Positions 14,587 to 25,121 are shown, counted from the stretch's first letter. The stretch: 64,000 nt of DNA from Thelonectria olida (GCA_020736575.1 JAGPYM010000003.1:186001-250000), one strand, 5' to 3'. Numbers and translations are program-made. Notes: a model not told the origin generated them from the letters alone.

Positions 14587-15739
14587 GTTCTCGATGGCTT
14601 TCAATTGGGATTGGCTATTTGTTACACGTAGAGCGAGGGGAAAGTGAGAGCAGTGCGCCTTATATGAGGGTCAGGCTTGTGGCCAGATGTGACAAAATGT
14701 TAGTGGTTTGATGAGAAAAGATGGTGGTTTGGGCAGAAGGTGGCGCAGCGAATGAGGATTGAGGGGGACATGGTGGGATGATGCAGACCCCTGCTTTGGA
14801 GGGGTTCGTATACTTCGTATGTGTATGAGAGATCTGTCATGACTTTATGATGGACTTGTTCGTGGTGTTTTGCGAGGATTGAGAGAGAGTTGGGGTGAAG
14901 CAATCCTTATCCACATATTAGATACATTAGGCAGTTTGGTAGGAAGGTGGTGACTGCCGGGCATGTCTCCATGTACGCACCGTATGAGCACCGCATCGCA
15001 CACGGTAGAGACAGTGCAAAGTAGGGTAGGTACTAAGTAATTTGCAACTGCGTCTTGCTTCAACTACCTATTCTTCATTATTGTTGTGATACCTTCATTT
15101 CGAAACATCCTCATCATCGTGGAGCATCAACACAACTAGCTCCATCTCTGTCTGCTCGCTCTAATTGCCCACTGCATACATCGCAACTGGGCCACAACGA
15201 CACGACACAAACCACCAACGGGGAATATTCCGCGGACCAAGACTCTTTCAACCTTTTCGGGCCTTTGTTCCCCATTTCTGATAATGCGGCATTTCTCAGC
15301 CCTAACAATCAACAACTCGCCAGGCCCGGTCTCGCTTCCTCTCGCCGAATGCCACTAAACCCGCGTCGTGGATTCGTGAGAAGCTCTCTGAGGACAGAAA
15401 TGTCCCCTCACCTTTCCTCTGGTACCCGAACGACCAATAAAAGACACCGCATCGTCGCAGAATGTCCACTTGCCATGACGTCGGGCATCCGATAAGATTC
15501 CGAAACCCCTCAGTTAGGTGTGCTGTGATGTGATAGATCAATCTCGAGGGTGGAAACTGTGAGGGAGTATTTGAATCGAACTCCCGTCTCTCTTCAATTT
15601 CTTGCTTTCTTTCTCTTCTCTCATCATCAAAATCCTCACATCTCTTCACAACTTTCAACCTCCCATCCCAGACAACATCAATCTTTCGGTACGATGTGAA
15701 CCGCAAAGAAGACATGATGACTCTTTCGCAAGTATCAAG
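14587..15739. other. divergent promoter region and 5' leader of NMT1
   Basis: Lies between the membrane-protein gene (-) and the thiamine gene (+). I find no convincing gene. The right part, from roughly 15640, is probably the transcribed 5' leader of NMT1, because a good 5' splice site (CAAG/GTAACG, cut after 15739) precedes the riboswitch. Confidence 0.45.
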
Positions 15740-15748
15740 GTAACGTTT

Positions 15749-15928
15749 AAAAGAACGCATCCGGGTGTTTGACTATCTCTCTCTGCGTTGCTCCTCCAGC
15801 AAGAAATATTCATGGATGAACACATTCATACTGCTGAAAGACGAGACAACGCAGAAAGAGACTGTCTTTCTGAGAAATACCGGCGAACTTGATCTGGATA
15901 ATACCAGCGAAAGGACATGCTTCTTTGA
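15749..15928 (+). promoter_or_regulatory. TPP riboswitch in the 5' leader of NMT1
   Basis: Fungal thiamine-pyrophosphate aptamer. Core elements seen: CCGGGTGTTT at 15761-15770, CTGAGA at 15870-15875, then GAACTTGATCTGGATAATAC and CAGCGAAAGGA at 15885-15915, which match the conserved J2/4-P4-P5 part. P1 can form between about 15749-15760 (AAAAGAAcGCAT) and 15916-15926 (ATGCTTCTTT). The P3 arm is extended: TCTCTCTCTGCGTTG (around 15776-15790) can pair with CAACGCAGAAAGAGA (around 15847-15861). It sits about 70 bases before the start codon and between a good 5' splice site (15740) and a candidate acceptor (CAG at 15973-15975). This is the known fungal arrangement in which TPP controls alternative splicing of the leader. 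Confidence 0.92.
15812..15892 (+). CDS. upstream open reading frame inside the riboswitch
   Basis: An ATG within the P3 arm opens a 26-codon frame that stops at TGA inside the aptamer core. If the leader intron is retained, this frame lies upstream of the NMT1 start and would block its translation; if the intron is spliced out, it is removed. This matches the control logic described for fungal NMT1 genes. Whether it is translated is inference. Confidence 0.45.
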   Translation: MDEHIHTAERRDNAERDCLSEKYRRT

Positions 15929-15997
15929 CTTCTTTCCCCCCCCGCCCTGTCGAGGCTGGCAACTAACCCCATCAGCATTGCGCCTTGATCCGTCACC

Positions 15998-17191
15998 ATG
16001 TCGACTGACAAGATCACCTTCCTCACCAACTGGTACGGGAAGAGACGCAGCCGTGATTGAAACTGTGAATGTATGTTGACAGCTCTGCAGGCACGCTACG
16101 CCTTACCACGCCCCCCTGTACCTGGCCCAGGCCAAGGGATTCTTTAAGGAAGAGGGAATCAAGGTCGCTCTTCTGGAGCCCAATGACCCCAGTGTGAGTT
16201 GATTAGGACTGCAGGGCCATGGCATCGACTGACTGAATTGCTTGTGTAGGATGTCACTGAGATTATTGGAACCGGCAAAGTCGACCTTGGTTTCAAGGCC
16301 ATGATTCACACTCTTGCTGTAAGCTTCATCCACCCTCATCCCTCTCACATCAAGTCTGACCCCCTCCAGGCCAAAGCCCGCAACTTCCCCGTCCAGTCTA
16401 TCGGCAGCCTGCTCGACGAGCCCTTCACCGGCGTCGTCTACCTCAAGTCGTCGGGCATCACCACCGACTTCCGCACCCTCAAGGGCAAGCGCATCGGCTA
16501 CGTCGGCGAGTTTGGCAAGATCCAGATCGACGAGCTCACCTCGCACTACGGCATGACCCCCCAGGACTACACCGCCGTGCGCTGCGGCATGAACGTCTCC
16601 CGCGCCATTATCAACGGCGACATCGACGCCGGCATCGGCCTTGAGAACGTCCAGATGGTCGAGCTAGAGGAGTGGCTCGCCGCCCAGGGCCGGCCCAAGT
16701 CCGACGTTCAGATGCTGCGCATCGACGAGCTCGCCGAGCTGGGCTGCTGCTGCTTCTGCACCATCCTGTACATTGGCAACGAGACCTTCCTGCGCGACCA
16801 CCCGGCCGAAACAAAGGCCTTCCTGCGCGCCGTCAAGCGCGCCACCGACTTTGTCCTCGCCGAGCCCGAAAAGGCTTGGGCCGAGTACGTCGCCTTCAAG
16901 CCCGTCATGGGCACCGACCTGAACCGCAAGATCTTCGAGCGCAGCTTCGCCTACTTCTCCAAGGACCTGAAGAACGTCCAGCGCGACTGGACCAAGGTCA
17001 CCAAGTACGGCAAGCGCCTGGGCGTCTTGGACGAGTCCTTCGAGCCCAACTACACCAACTCGTACCTGGAGTGGGTGCTGGAGCCCGAGTCCAACGATCC
17101 TACTGGCGACCAGAAGAGGATCGCCAAGCTGCAGCAGGACGTTGCGGTCAACGGAGGCTTCCAGCGGTTGGCTGGTCAAGTCCAGGCCTAA
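15998..17191 (+). CDS. nmt1: 4-amino-5-hydroxymethyl-2-methylpyrimidine phosphate synthase (thiamine biosynthesis)
   Basis: Makes the pyrimidine half of thiamine (HMP-P) from pyridoxal phosphate and its own active-site histidine, a single-turnover reaction known for yeast Thi5. Four exons, 15998-16032, 16091-16193, 16250-16318 and 16370-17191, join in phase to 342 residues, the usual length. The N-terminus reads [20 protein letters not shown]. Residues 61-66 are FKAMIH, which puts Lys62 (PLP-binding) and His66 (the donated histidine) at exactly the numbers known for yeast Thi5. The family's CCCFC motif is present ([14 protein letters not shown]). The TPP riboswitch upstream gives feedback control by the pathway end product. 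Codon use in the last exon is strongly biased to C-ending codons, as for a highly expressed gene. Confidence 0.97.
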
Positions 17192-17651
17192 GGTCGACCC
17201 GAGTCGAATTGGCGAGTCACGGTTCGTCCCGTGTCTGAGGTTTCTTTATTAGTGCTTGTTTGTCTGTTAGTCCGAGCTCGGAGGTGTTCTCAACAACACC
17301 CGCTCCAATTGATTGTTTCTACAACTATATCATCCTTTTGCGGGAAGACCCAAGTGAAGTAAGGCATGTCAATTGATCAACTACAAGATCCAACTCAAGT
17401 GAACTATGTCAATTTATTAACCAGAAGATATAATCATTACCCAAAAACAAAAACATCTTGTCAACCATTTTGAAACATTTTCCTCTCGTCTGTTCTGAAT
17501 TGTACCCGAGGTCGTCCATTATTACAACAAGTTTAGTTCTTTAAACCACCCACCCGACATGTCCAAAGGAAAACCCAACGTTTCTATGCCGCCGTGCATC
17601 GTATTTTGAGTCATTACATCATTAAATTGCCCTCATCCCCCAACAAGGTAG
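17192..17651. other. convergent 3' region
   Basis: Lies between the ends of NMT1 (+) and the coiled-coil gene (-). AT-richer than its flanks; it should contain both terminators. No gene is seen. Confidence 0.5.
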
Positions 17652-18787
17652 TCAGTTCTTGAACAGGCTCAACCGGAGGCGCGACCGCCCCTTGGCCTTG
17701 TGCGAGCTCTGGCTGGTCATGGGTCTGTCGTCGTCGACGAAGCTCTCCATGCGCACCATGCGCTGGACGGGCTCGGGCGACGGCATGCGCTGCTGCGGCT
17801 CGGGCTCGCCGCGGAGGGCGCGGCCGACACCTGTGTGCTGGCGCTCGTAGTCGTCGTGCTTGCTCTTGGCCTCCATGAAGCGCTCCTCGGCCTGGGCGCG
17901 GCGCTCCTGCATGATGCGGATCTCCTCGTCCAGGTTGACCATCTGGTTGTGGGCCTCCTGCATCAGGTGGTCGTACTCGTGCATCTTCTGCTCGAGGGGG
18001 TGCAGCACGCTCTTCATGACGCTGGGCGAGTTGAGGCGGGCAATGTTGTTGCCGCCGTCGACGGACAGCGACCCCGGCGACTGAGGACGTCGCTGGCCGG
18101 GGCCGAGGTTCTGGGGGGCTCGACCGCCGTTCATGTTGGAGCGGGAGGGGGATTGTTGGTTGGGATGGAGGTCAGGGGCCGACGAGGAAGCGGGGGGAGC
18201 GTCTGATTCCGAAGGGCGGCGACCGGCATGGCCCGTGTTACGACGATAATGGCCTCGCCCCGAGCCGTTGCGAGCATCTCCGCCGTCGTCCATTGGGGGA
18301 GGGCCGCCGGGGTACGAGGGAGGTTGGGATTTGGGCGAGGGAGGAACTGGACCGCCGCGGGATGGAGGCTGGCCGTTTTGACCGGGAGCAGGTCTTCGTT
18401 GGGGAGGAGGAGCGTTGCGAGAGAGCTGGCCGACGGGGACCATGCGTTGCTAAGGACGGGTGGGTTAGCGGGATGTCTTAACTGGCTGATATGGGGTAGA
18501 CAATTGTCAGGAGATTGCGGAGGGTCTCGACGCACCTGCTGTGCTTGTGCAAGAATGGCGTCTTGCAGGGCAACGTCGGAGTTTGGCGAGCGAGGCTCCC
18601 GGTCGTCGGGGCCGCTAAAGTGGTTGTAGTCGTCGAGGTCTGCTTCGGGGGAGAGGCCGCCTCGTCGGTAGTGGGAACCAGAGGATGAACCGTTTTTGGC
18701 GGCTCGGGCAGCGGCGCGGGCTTCACGCGAGCTGCGCGGAGGACGGTCGTCGAGATTCATGAGATTCTGCTGCGGTTGGGGTGGCAT
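17652..18787 (-). CDS. proline-rich coiled-coil protein of unknown function
   Basis: Two exons, 18787-18536 and 18449-17652, join at a codon boundary to 349 residues. The first half is disordered and rich in Pro, Ser, Arg and Gly (for example QRRPAPGQNGQPPSRGGP). About residues 240-305 form a strongly predicted coiled coil (LEQKMHEYDHLMQEAHNQM, then LDEEIRIMQERRAQAEERF). The C-terminus is basic, ending RSRLRLSLFKN. The coiled coil preceded by SVLHPLEQKMHEYD suggests a conserved fungal scaffold-type protein, but I do not recognise the family. The start was taken as the ATG at MPPQPQQNLMNL; an earlier in-frame start would add only a low-complexity stretch. Confidence 0.7.
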
Positions 18788-20359
18788 AGAGCCGGTGGTG
18801 GTAGATAAAGGCGCGGGAGAGGGGAAAGGGGAAATGGGGGGAAGGGGTGATGTATGTGGCGTGGTGGAGTGAGTGGTGAGTGAGGTGTACGAAAGTATGT
18901 TGGATGGACGTATGGATGTAGGATGCAATGTATGTAGGCGTGAGTTGTAAATGTGATGTATGTATGTGGTGGTTGGTGGTGGTTGGTGGTGGTGGGGTTG
19001 TTGGAGGGGCAGAAAAAGGAGGAGGAGGAGGAGGAGGAGGAGGAGGAGAGAGAGAACAAGAGGAGCAGTAGTATTGAGACAACGAAGAGTAGAGGGATAG
19101 TCGAAAAAATAAAGAAGAAAAGAAGAAACAGGGGAACCCTCAATGCATTCTGCACTTGAAGCCTAGATGTATGTATATTCGGGGGCCGAGAAATTGCGTG
19201 GGCTGGGATGGAAATAGCGAGGTTGGGCAGACGCAACTGAGACGAAAGTGACGGGTGGTTGACGTGGTTGGGCCACTAATCTCTCTCAGCGGACAATTCG
19301 TACCACCACGTCCACTAGATTTCGACGCCCCAGCCGCCCAAATTTTTCCACCGAGTCGGCTCCACGTCAGCGGGAGGTTGCGCTGCAAGAGATGCAGCTA
19401 TAATTGGATCGCGAGACATGTGCTTCATGCAAGAATAACCCGTCTTTACGAGGTTTGGAGCAGCATGGCTTCTCCTGTGTATGCAGCACATCGATCACTG
19501 TCCCCCACCTTTCCCGGAGATTTTTGCGTCTGATTGGTCTAGGGGCTGTCATGGTTGGCTTCTGCAGGGATCGGTGTCGTGTGTCGATGGAACCATGCTC
19601 TCACCACTTGAAGGAAAGACAAATCTGGCGATGCAGGCCGTTGAATGTCTTGGGTCTTGATCAGTTTCACATCGTTTGGCCATTAATGCGTGGGGTTGGA
19701 ATGTTGCTCTCCCAGCCACAAAGAAGAGGCGTCCCATGATGGGCTAAAGGGGTGTCATGATGTCTCTGTCAAATCGCCAGTCAGTTTAGCCCCAAGGAGA
19801 AATAGACCCGCCTGGAAACTCACGCAATCATTCGCTCTCGTCTCCTTCTTCTTCTTCTTCTTCCCCGCATCGGGAAACAATCGGTCCGGGGGCCGGCACT
19901 CCGAAGGCGTTCGACCGCCTCGCCCAAACGAACGCCCCCTATTAAACTATCCAACGCGTTGGACAGAACTGAAATCGGTTGCATGTGTTACCCCGTAAAC
20001 ACCGAACGCACCTGGATGAGCATGCTGTTGCTTGATATGCAGGTGTGTCGCAAATACCTGTAATTAGCGCTCTGATGACTCTCTGCGCCAGACATCACCA
20101 TCGCCACCACCATCAACATGAAGAGGATATCAATCAATGTCTAAGCATTTCTTGCAGCAACAATTCACATCTCTTTCGTCGTCAAACCCAGTCCGGCCAT
20201 CAACTTTGCATTGAACGCCGCTTTCACCAGTCAGAATATCATTGTCCCGCCAACAAACACCCGCTCCCTTGTCCCATCATTAGCCAAGCAAATCATGTAA
20301 TTACAGTCTTTCTTCCGTCGTTGCAACCGTGTCATCACATCACTTCTCGTCCCTCCCTC
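18788..20359. other. intergenic region with simple repeats
   Basis: Holds the promoter and leader of the coiled-coil gene and the 3' region of the UstYa-like gene. It contains GTAT and GGT-rich simple sequence (about 18950-19000), a GGA microsatellite (19018-19047) and a TTC tract at about 19845-19862. No gene is supported. Confidence 0.5.
19018..19047. repeat. GGA trinucleotide microsatellite
   Basis: About ten perfect GGA units followed by GA-rich sequence, in the presumed promoter or leader of the coiled-coil gene. Likely length-variable between strains. Confidence 0.85.
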
Positions 20360-21367
20360 TCACGGCGTCGAAGGCTCAATGTGCTTCGGATCGGCCAGGA
20401 AATCATCCGGCACCTTGTCGTTGGGCGGCGCCTGCAGCTCCTCCGCCCACTTCCTCACGTCGTCGTAGTTCTTGCACATGTGCTGCGTGTTGAAGTCGGG
20501 GAACGCAATCGTGTCCTCGGGGTCGACCCAGACCTGGCCCAGCACGCCCGTGTCGACGTGGCACATGAGGACTTGACGGATCGTGTCGAGGCAGTGTGCT
20601 ATCCGGCAGCGATTAGCATTGGTACAGAGACGAAGGAAGAGAGAAAGAGCACGCACTGACGTGAAGACGCAGAATCTCGTCGTCGTTCTTGAAGGCGTGC
20701 ATCCCAAGCTTCTTGTAGTAGGGGTAGTTGTGGTACAGCGACTTGCGCAGCAGGTTCAGGCAGTGCAGATGGTGCATGCCCTCGACATTGACGATGAAGC
20801 CGCCGCCGTACTTGTCGTTTCGCTGCACAAAGCCGTCGTCGAGGCCGCTCTTCAGTCCGTCCTCGTACGAAATGACGCCCGCTCGGTCTGTCGCCGAGTT
20901 AGCAAATGCAATACAAAGGCAGGGACCGGCGCACAGTCAACGCCCAGAGCTTCCCAGGCCGCATCGACCTCTTTGGAGGCATTCTTGCGATAGATGTTTT
21001 CCTTGAGAAAGTGCCCGTCGAACGGCTGCATCTCGTACTTGATGGCCACATCCTTGACCACGGGCGCTACATGTGTGTCAGTCAGTCAGGCAGCCAGCCA
21101 GTCGGTAGAAGGTCACGACCTACACCATTGATTCGTATGCAGAGCACACTTCTGGTCGAGGTTCAGGTACGCGTACGAGAGGAACGCGCCGACGCTGCCC
21201 GAAAGCAGGACGACAGCTGCCAGTCCGACGACGATGCCTATGCGACTTGCCAGCGACCGTCGGGGTTCTTTGCCTGGGACATAGCCGAAGGGCTCGATGA
21301 ACTCGTCAGAGTCGCTGCGCTCGGCCTCGACGTTTAGGGGCGCTTCTTCCTCTTCCTTGTGGTGCAT
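20360..21367 (-). CDS. UstYa-like (DUF3328) membrane-anchored oxidase
   Basis: Four exons, 21367-21124, 21066-20935, 20887-20657 and 20598-20360, join in phase to 281 residues. The layout is that of the UstYa/DUF3328 family: a short acidic N-tail, one transmembrane segment at about 41-63 (GIVVGLAAVVLLSGSVGAF), then WSPVV, the WEALGVDYRAG block, and the two family motifs HxxHC at 164-168 (HHLHC) and 201-205 (HVTHC). UstYa proteins carry out oxidative cyclisation or halogen/hydroxyl chemistry in fungal RiPP and other secondary-metabolite pathways; the HxxHC motifs are thought to bind metal. Donor sites were chosen by phase; two are GTGCG. Only one UstY gene lies in the window. The closest partner is a divergent gene for a Tyr/Gly-repeat secreted protein. 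Confidence 0.9.
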
Positions 21368-22729
21368 GGCGAAGGGCGAACAGATGATAGATGATCGCAG
21401 AGAAGGATTGGTAGAAGTGGTGATGGGAGGTCGCTGAATGGGATGGGATGCCACAGGCCGAGCCAGTCAACGACAGCCCAGCTAGGTACCTCATCATTAT
21501 CAATGGCACAAGAGGATTGTCCAATTCGATCATCAGTCGGTCGACCCCAACTTCTCAGTCCAGTCCTCATCCGGCCGTCCGCGTCTGCGCAACGAAAAAC
21601 CAAGGAAGCTCTCGCCAACCTCGACCGGTCCTTTTTTTCTTCTTTCTTCGATGCGAGGCGTTTTCGATAGTTTACAGGGGGGGGGTACAAGAGCGCAGCC
21701 TTCGTAATACGAAGCACCAAGAGAGAGAGTTGAAGCGGGCACCAATGGCGGCCGCCTCGACCGAACATGTTGGTGGTTTGCGTTTTCAGCTGAAGGCGCC
21801 GATGATGCCTCGAAGGGATAAGTTGACTTGTTAGACTGCGTGCTACCGACGGCCACGAGACCATCGTCATCGCGCAAGCGAGCCCGAAGGGTCCCTCTCT
21901 TGTCCAGCAGGGCTGAACTGCCAACTTACCAAGTAGCTTATCGATTGGCAATCTTTTCTCTCACGAAACACCCTCGTTGCTCAATCAGACTCGTCTGCCC
22001 ATCAATTGCTCTGCTGCTGCCCGGCAACAGATGGACGCCGTCTCGACCCAGCTGCCCAACTCGCTTTCGCAGCTGACGAATGCGGACGAGACGATCAATT
22101 TGGGACCGATCGACTCCCTGATGCTGTTGCCAGTTCAAGCGAGCAGAGCTTCGCCCCCAGCTTGTCCAGTTCGAGTCTCGTGGGAGCCCGTGGGGGGAAG
22201 GGAGCTGCATCTCGGCGAGCTTTCACCTCCTCGGCCAAGCCACTAGACAACAAACACCAGCACGAACAAGAAGCTTCGTGATGCAGTGTGCCAGCCCGGA
22301 CCGCGGCCCAAGAGCCCAGTACCTTGCTCACTACCAAGGATTAGCTTTCCCAGCAGGAACGGAGAGCCCGTCTTGACTCCTGCACTGTCCGAGTTAGCCG
22401 GGACACCTCGACGAGGCGTGTACTTCGTAGACCTTTTCCGTGATGTCGTAGAGCTTCCCTTCCGGAGCTGCCCATCCCCAAACGAGCTTCGAATGGGGGT
22501 TGGGCATTGACTCCATTGGGATGACTCCATCGGGAGGAGAGATGAGGTCAACGCTGCTGAGTGAGTGCACTTGCAGTCATGAAGCTTCGTGGTTAAAAGG
22601 GAGCTCTCCCCCCCTCCATCAAGTCATCACCTCCTCCTCCTCATCAAGCCCCATCGCACCTTTGCCTCTCCCACTTCGTTCAGCCTCTTCGTCCCAATCT
22701 CCTCAAACAAACACCCTTCAACCATCACC
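21368..22729. other. divergent intergenic region
   Basis: Shared upstream region of the UstYa-like gene (-) and the repeat-protein gene (+). Frames of 80-200 codons occur but none has family motifs. A CT-rich leader with CCATCACC before the ATG is seen at about 22600-22729. Confidence 0.5.
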
Positions 22730-23038
22730 ATGAAGCTCTCCTTCGCCATCCTCGCCGCCCTGGCCACCGCCGTCGTCGCCGCTCCCGCCCCCAAGGCCCA
22801 ACCCGAGGCCGTGGCCGAGGCCGTGGCCGAAGCTGCCCCCGTTGCTGCTGCTCCCGCCACAAACGAGAAGCAAGCCCGCGGCTATGCCAGCTATGGCGAC
22901 TACAAGGACGCTGGCAAGAACACTGGCTACGGCTCCTACGGCTCCTACAAGGGCGGCAAGGGCAAGAACTCCAAGTACGGCAGCTACGGCAAATATCCCC
23001 CTCCCAAGGGCGGATACGGCAACTACGGTCACTACTAA
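22730..23038 (+). CDS. small secreted protein with four Tyr/Gly repeats
   Basis: Intronless, 102 residues. Residues 1-17 form a clear signal peptide (MKLSFAILAALATAVVA, cleavage before or near APAPKAQ). A Pro/Ala/Glu-rich pro-region follows to about residue 50 (EAVAEAVAEAAPVAAAP). The rest holds four copies of an eight-residue unit: GYASYGDY (51-58), GYGSYGSY (66-73), KYGSYGKY (82-89) and GYGNYGHY (95-102), separated by Lys/Gly-rich linkers. No Cys is present. The start has a good context (CACCATGAAG). Function is unknown. It could be a wall-associated or extracellular structural protein, or a precursor peptide whose Tyr-rich repeats are modified. The divergent UstYa-like neighbour makes the latter worth testing, but the KR cleavage sites of known UstA-type precursors are absent. 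Confidence 0.85.
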   Translation: MKLSFAILAALATAVVAAPAPKAQPEAVAEAVAEAAPVAAAPATNEKQARGYASYGDYKDAGKNTGYGSYGSYKGGKGKNSKYGSYGKYPPPKGGYGNYGHY

Positions 23039-24638
23039 ACTAAGTTGGGCTGAGTTGATGTCCTCGCGGGCAGTCAGACTATGTGTTGGATGATAATGTG
23101 GAGGGACTGAAGCGATTTTCATGACGGAACGCACTTACACTCTTTGATGATACCTCGGGGGAATGGAACGGGAATGGTAACGAGACGGACAATCATGTAA
23201 ATAAACAGACCAAGCATAATAATTGCAATTACAATCCTTAATCTTGTGCATAACTAGACGAATCCCTCGTGCAAGTGCCTCATGAGCTGAGCTCCAGAGT
23301 CCTGGCTCGGCTCCAAGAGCTCAATTCAACTTCCTCGCAAAAGCAATTCGCCTCCCAATTCATGCCAACAACTTGACGGACGCATCACCCTCGGGGTGCG
23401 TCACACGCTCGGGAAGTTTGGCCCGGTAGTCAAGCCTCGTTTCCATCCTCCTCCTGCTTTGAGGGTGCAATGCAAGCCACAAACACCGAGTTGCACCGAA
23501 ACGTCCAACATGGGCTGCGCATCAAGAGTCAGCCACGTTTGCTAGCGAGAGGGGCTCACTTCTGAACATCTGTTGGTTGCGGAAGGTGATGCCGTTGAGC
23601 AAGCCGAAGACGCGACGAGTCGCCATCAAGATGCAGCTCAAACAAGGCTGGAGAGAGTTGAGACGAACGGCCTAGTTATTTCGTACGGACTCCGCAGGAC
23701 ATTCCGAGCCGAAAACTGCCGCCTTTGTCTCACAGGTGATTTATCTCTCATGCAGACTCACCGCACCGCTACAGTTAGCCACTGAGGCCCATACGAGTCG
23801 AGACTTACGCCCCCTCATCATTCCCCCCTCCCCTCGAACCAGCCCCTCACGATACTGCGAGGGGAAAGGCAGGTTCCCCTCATTACTGCCCCTTTGACTT
23901 TGTTGCAACGGCATCTCAATGCCGAAGTTGAGAGAATCCGGCATCAACACCTTCTCAGTGACAAGCCACGACTCCGACAGGAGCCTTAGTGAAGAAGCCA
24001 CCATCGACCGCCACCGCCTCGTGCGTGCCACGCACAACATGGTCTGGAGACTAACACGCTTAGCAACTGAGGCGTCGGAAGGACACAGGAAGGCACTCAC
24101 CGTCCCGACTCTCATCTTTCAGCTCTTCGGCCTAGTGCCCGCTCCAACGGGCCGGGCACAGGCACCAAGGACAGGGCTGACGGTGACGACTTCATGTTGA
24201 GGGGTGGAATCGTTCCGCAGGCGCACTAGGCTCGAGCAGGCCCCGTGCTTGTTTGAATGCAGCCTTATCGGGTTCCAGATCCGGGGTTACAGTGGCGCCG
24301 GCTGTGAGACAAGTGCAAACAAGCTTATCCAGGCCAGGGCAGCTGAACGACTGCCAATGCACTAACACGTAGCTGGGGGATCGTTGGATGCCCACTCAGC
24401 GCAGGCCTGGATCCTCCAGGGCCAACAGCTGATAGCCTTGACGAGAGAGGCGAGTGCGAGTGTCTTTTGTTGTTTGGTCGACTAAGCAGAACTAGTTGAT
24501 CAGTCCACCCGGCTAGAGCAATCTGGGCTTCATCTCGGGCATCTCTGGGTGCCAAGACGATGGACTCTGCGCTCAGGCTTTGTATTGATTCTCGCATCGC
24601 CACCTCGTCGAGAGGGTGTTGAAGTGTTGTTGTTGTTG
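23039..24638. other. gene-free stretch
   Basis: The first 200 bases are the 3' region of the repeat-protein gene. Beyond that only short frames without motifs are seen. Confidence 0.45.
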
Positions 24639-25121
24639 TCAGACCTTGATAAATTCCCAGGTCGTTTGCCCGTGCCGCCTTCTTTCCAGTCTCCTCCCGT
24701 CCTCTGTAGTAGTGACCATCACCATCGTATGCCACCAGTGAGGCACCAAGAGCTGGTATCCCCCATCGGGGTGCTTCCTCGGACTCATCAACTCCCAATC
24801 CTGGAGTTCTCTAGCCTCGGCACGCATGCCGCCCTGAACGTCGTGGCCTATGTACACGCCAGATTTTGGATTGCAAAACGCAAAGTAACCATTCTTTCGA
24901 CGCAGAGCCCGTGATTGTTGGCATTCTGATCCTCCTCGTGTCTTGCAAGTAGAGCCCGTTCTTTTGAGAGTGATTGCCCGCCCAGAGGCCTTCTCGACGA
25001 CGATGTCGTTGTTGTTGGGCTAGGGAACCACATAATAATGGCCATCCCAGAGTGTTGTGAAGCCACTGGTCGAGGCATCCTCGGTGGCGTCGTCATGAAT
25101 CTTCTGCGGGCCCATTTTCAT
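24639..25121 (-). pseudogene. beta-trefoil/fascin-like small protein gene broken by one in-frame TAG
   Basis: A single frame of 161 codons running 25121 to 24639 reads as a coherent protein except for one TAG at 25022-25020 (codon 34), in the context HYYVVP-stop-PNNNDIVV. After the stop the frame continues KASGRAITLKRTG, NGYFAFCNPKSGVYIGHD, RELQDWELMSPRKHPDGGYQ and TTWEFIKV. From memory, this order of blocks (SGxxITL, GxxxFxNPxSGxYLGHD, WExxxxRxHPxGGYxLL, WEFxKV) is that of a family of short fungal proteins with a trefoil-like repeat. No ATG is available soon after the stop, so translation from downstream would lose half the protein. Either this is a recent pseudogene, or the stop is recoded or edited. 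No intron that removes the TAG has good signals. Function unknown. Confidence 0.55.

Noticed and set aside
15565..15590. A TTTGAATCGAACTCCC stretch that resembles the T-arm end of a tRNA on the minus strand
   Set aside because: No matching acceptor stem, D-arm or anticodon arm can be placed around it.
22877..23035. Kex2-type KR sites as in ustiloxin-like precursor peptides
   Set aside because: None is present in the repeat protein; only single Arg and Lys-Gly linkers, so a classical UstA-type precursor is not supported.
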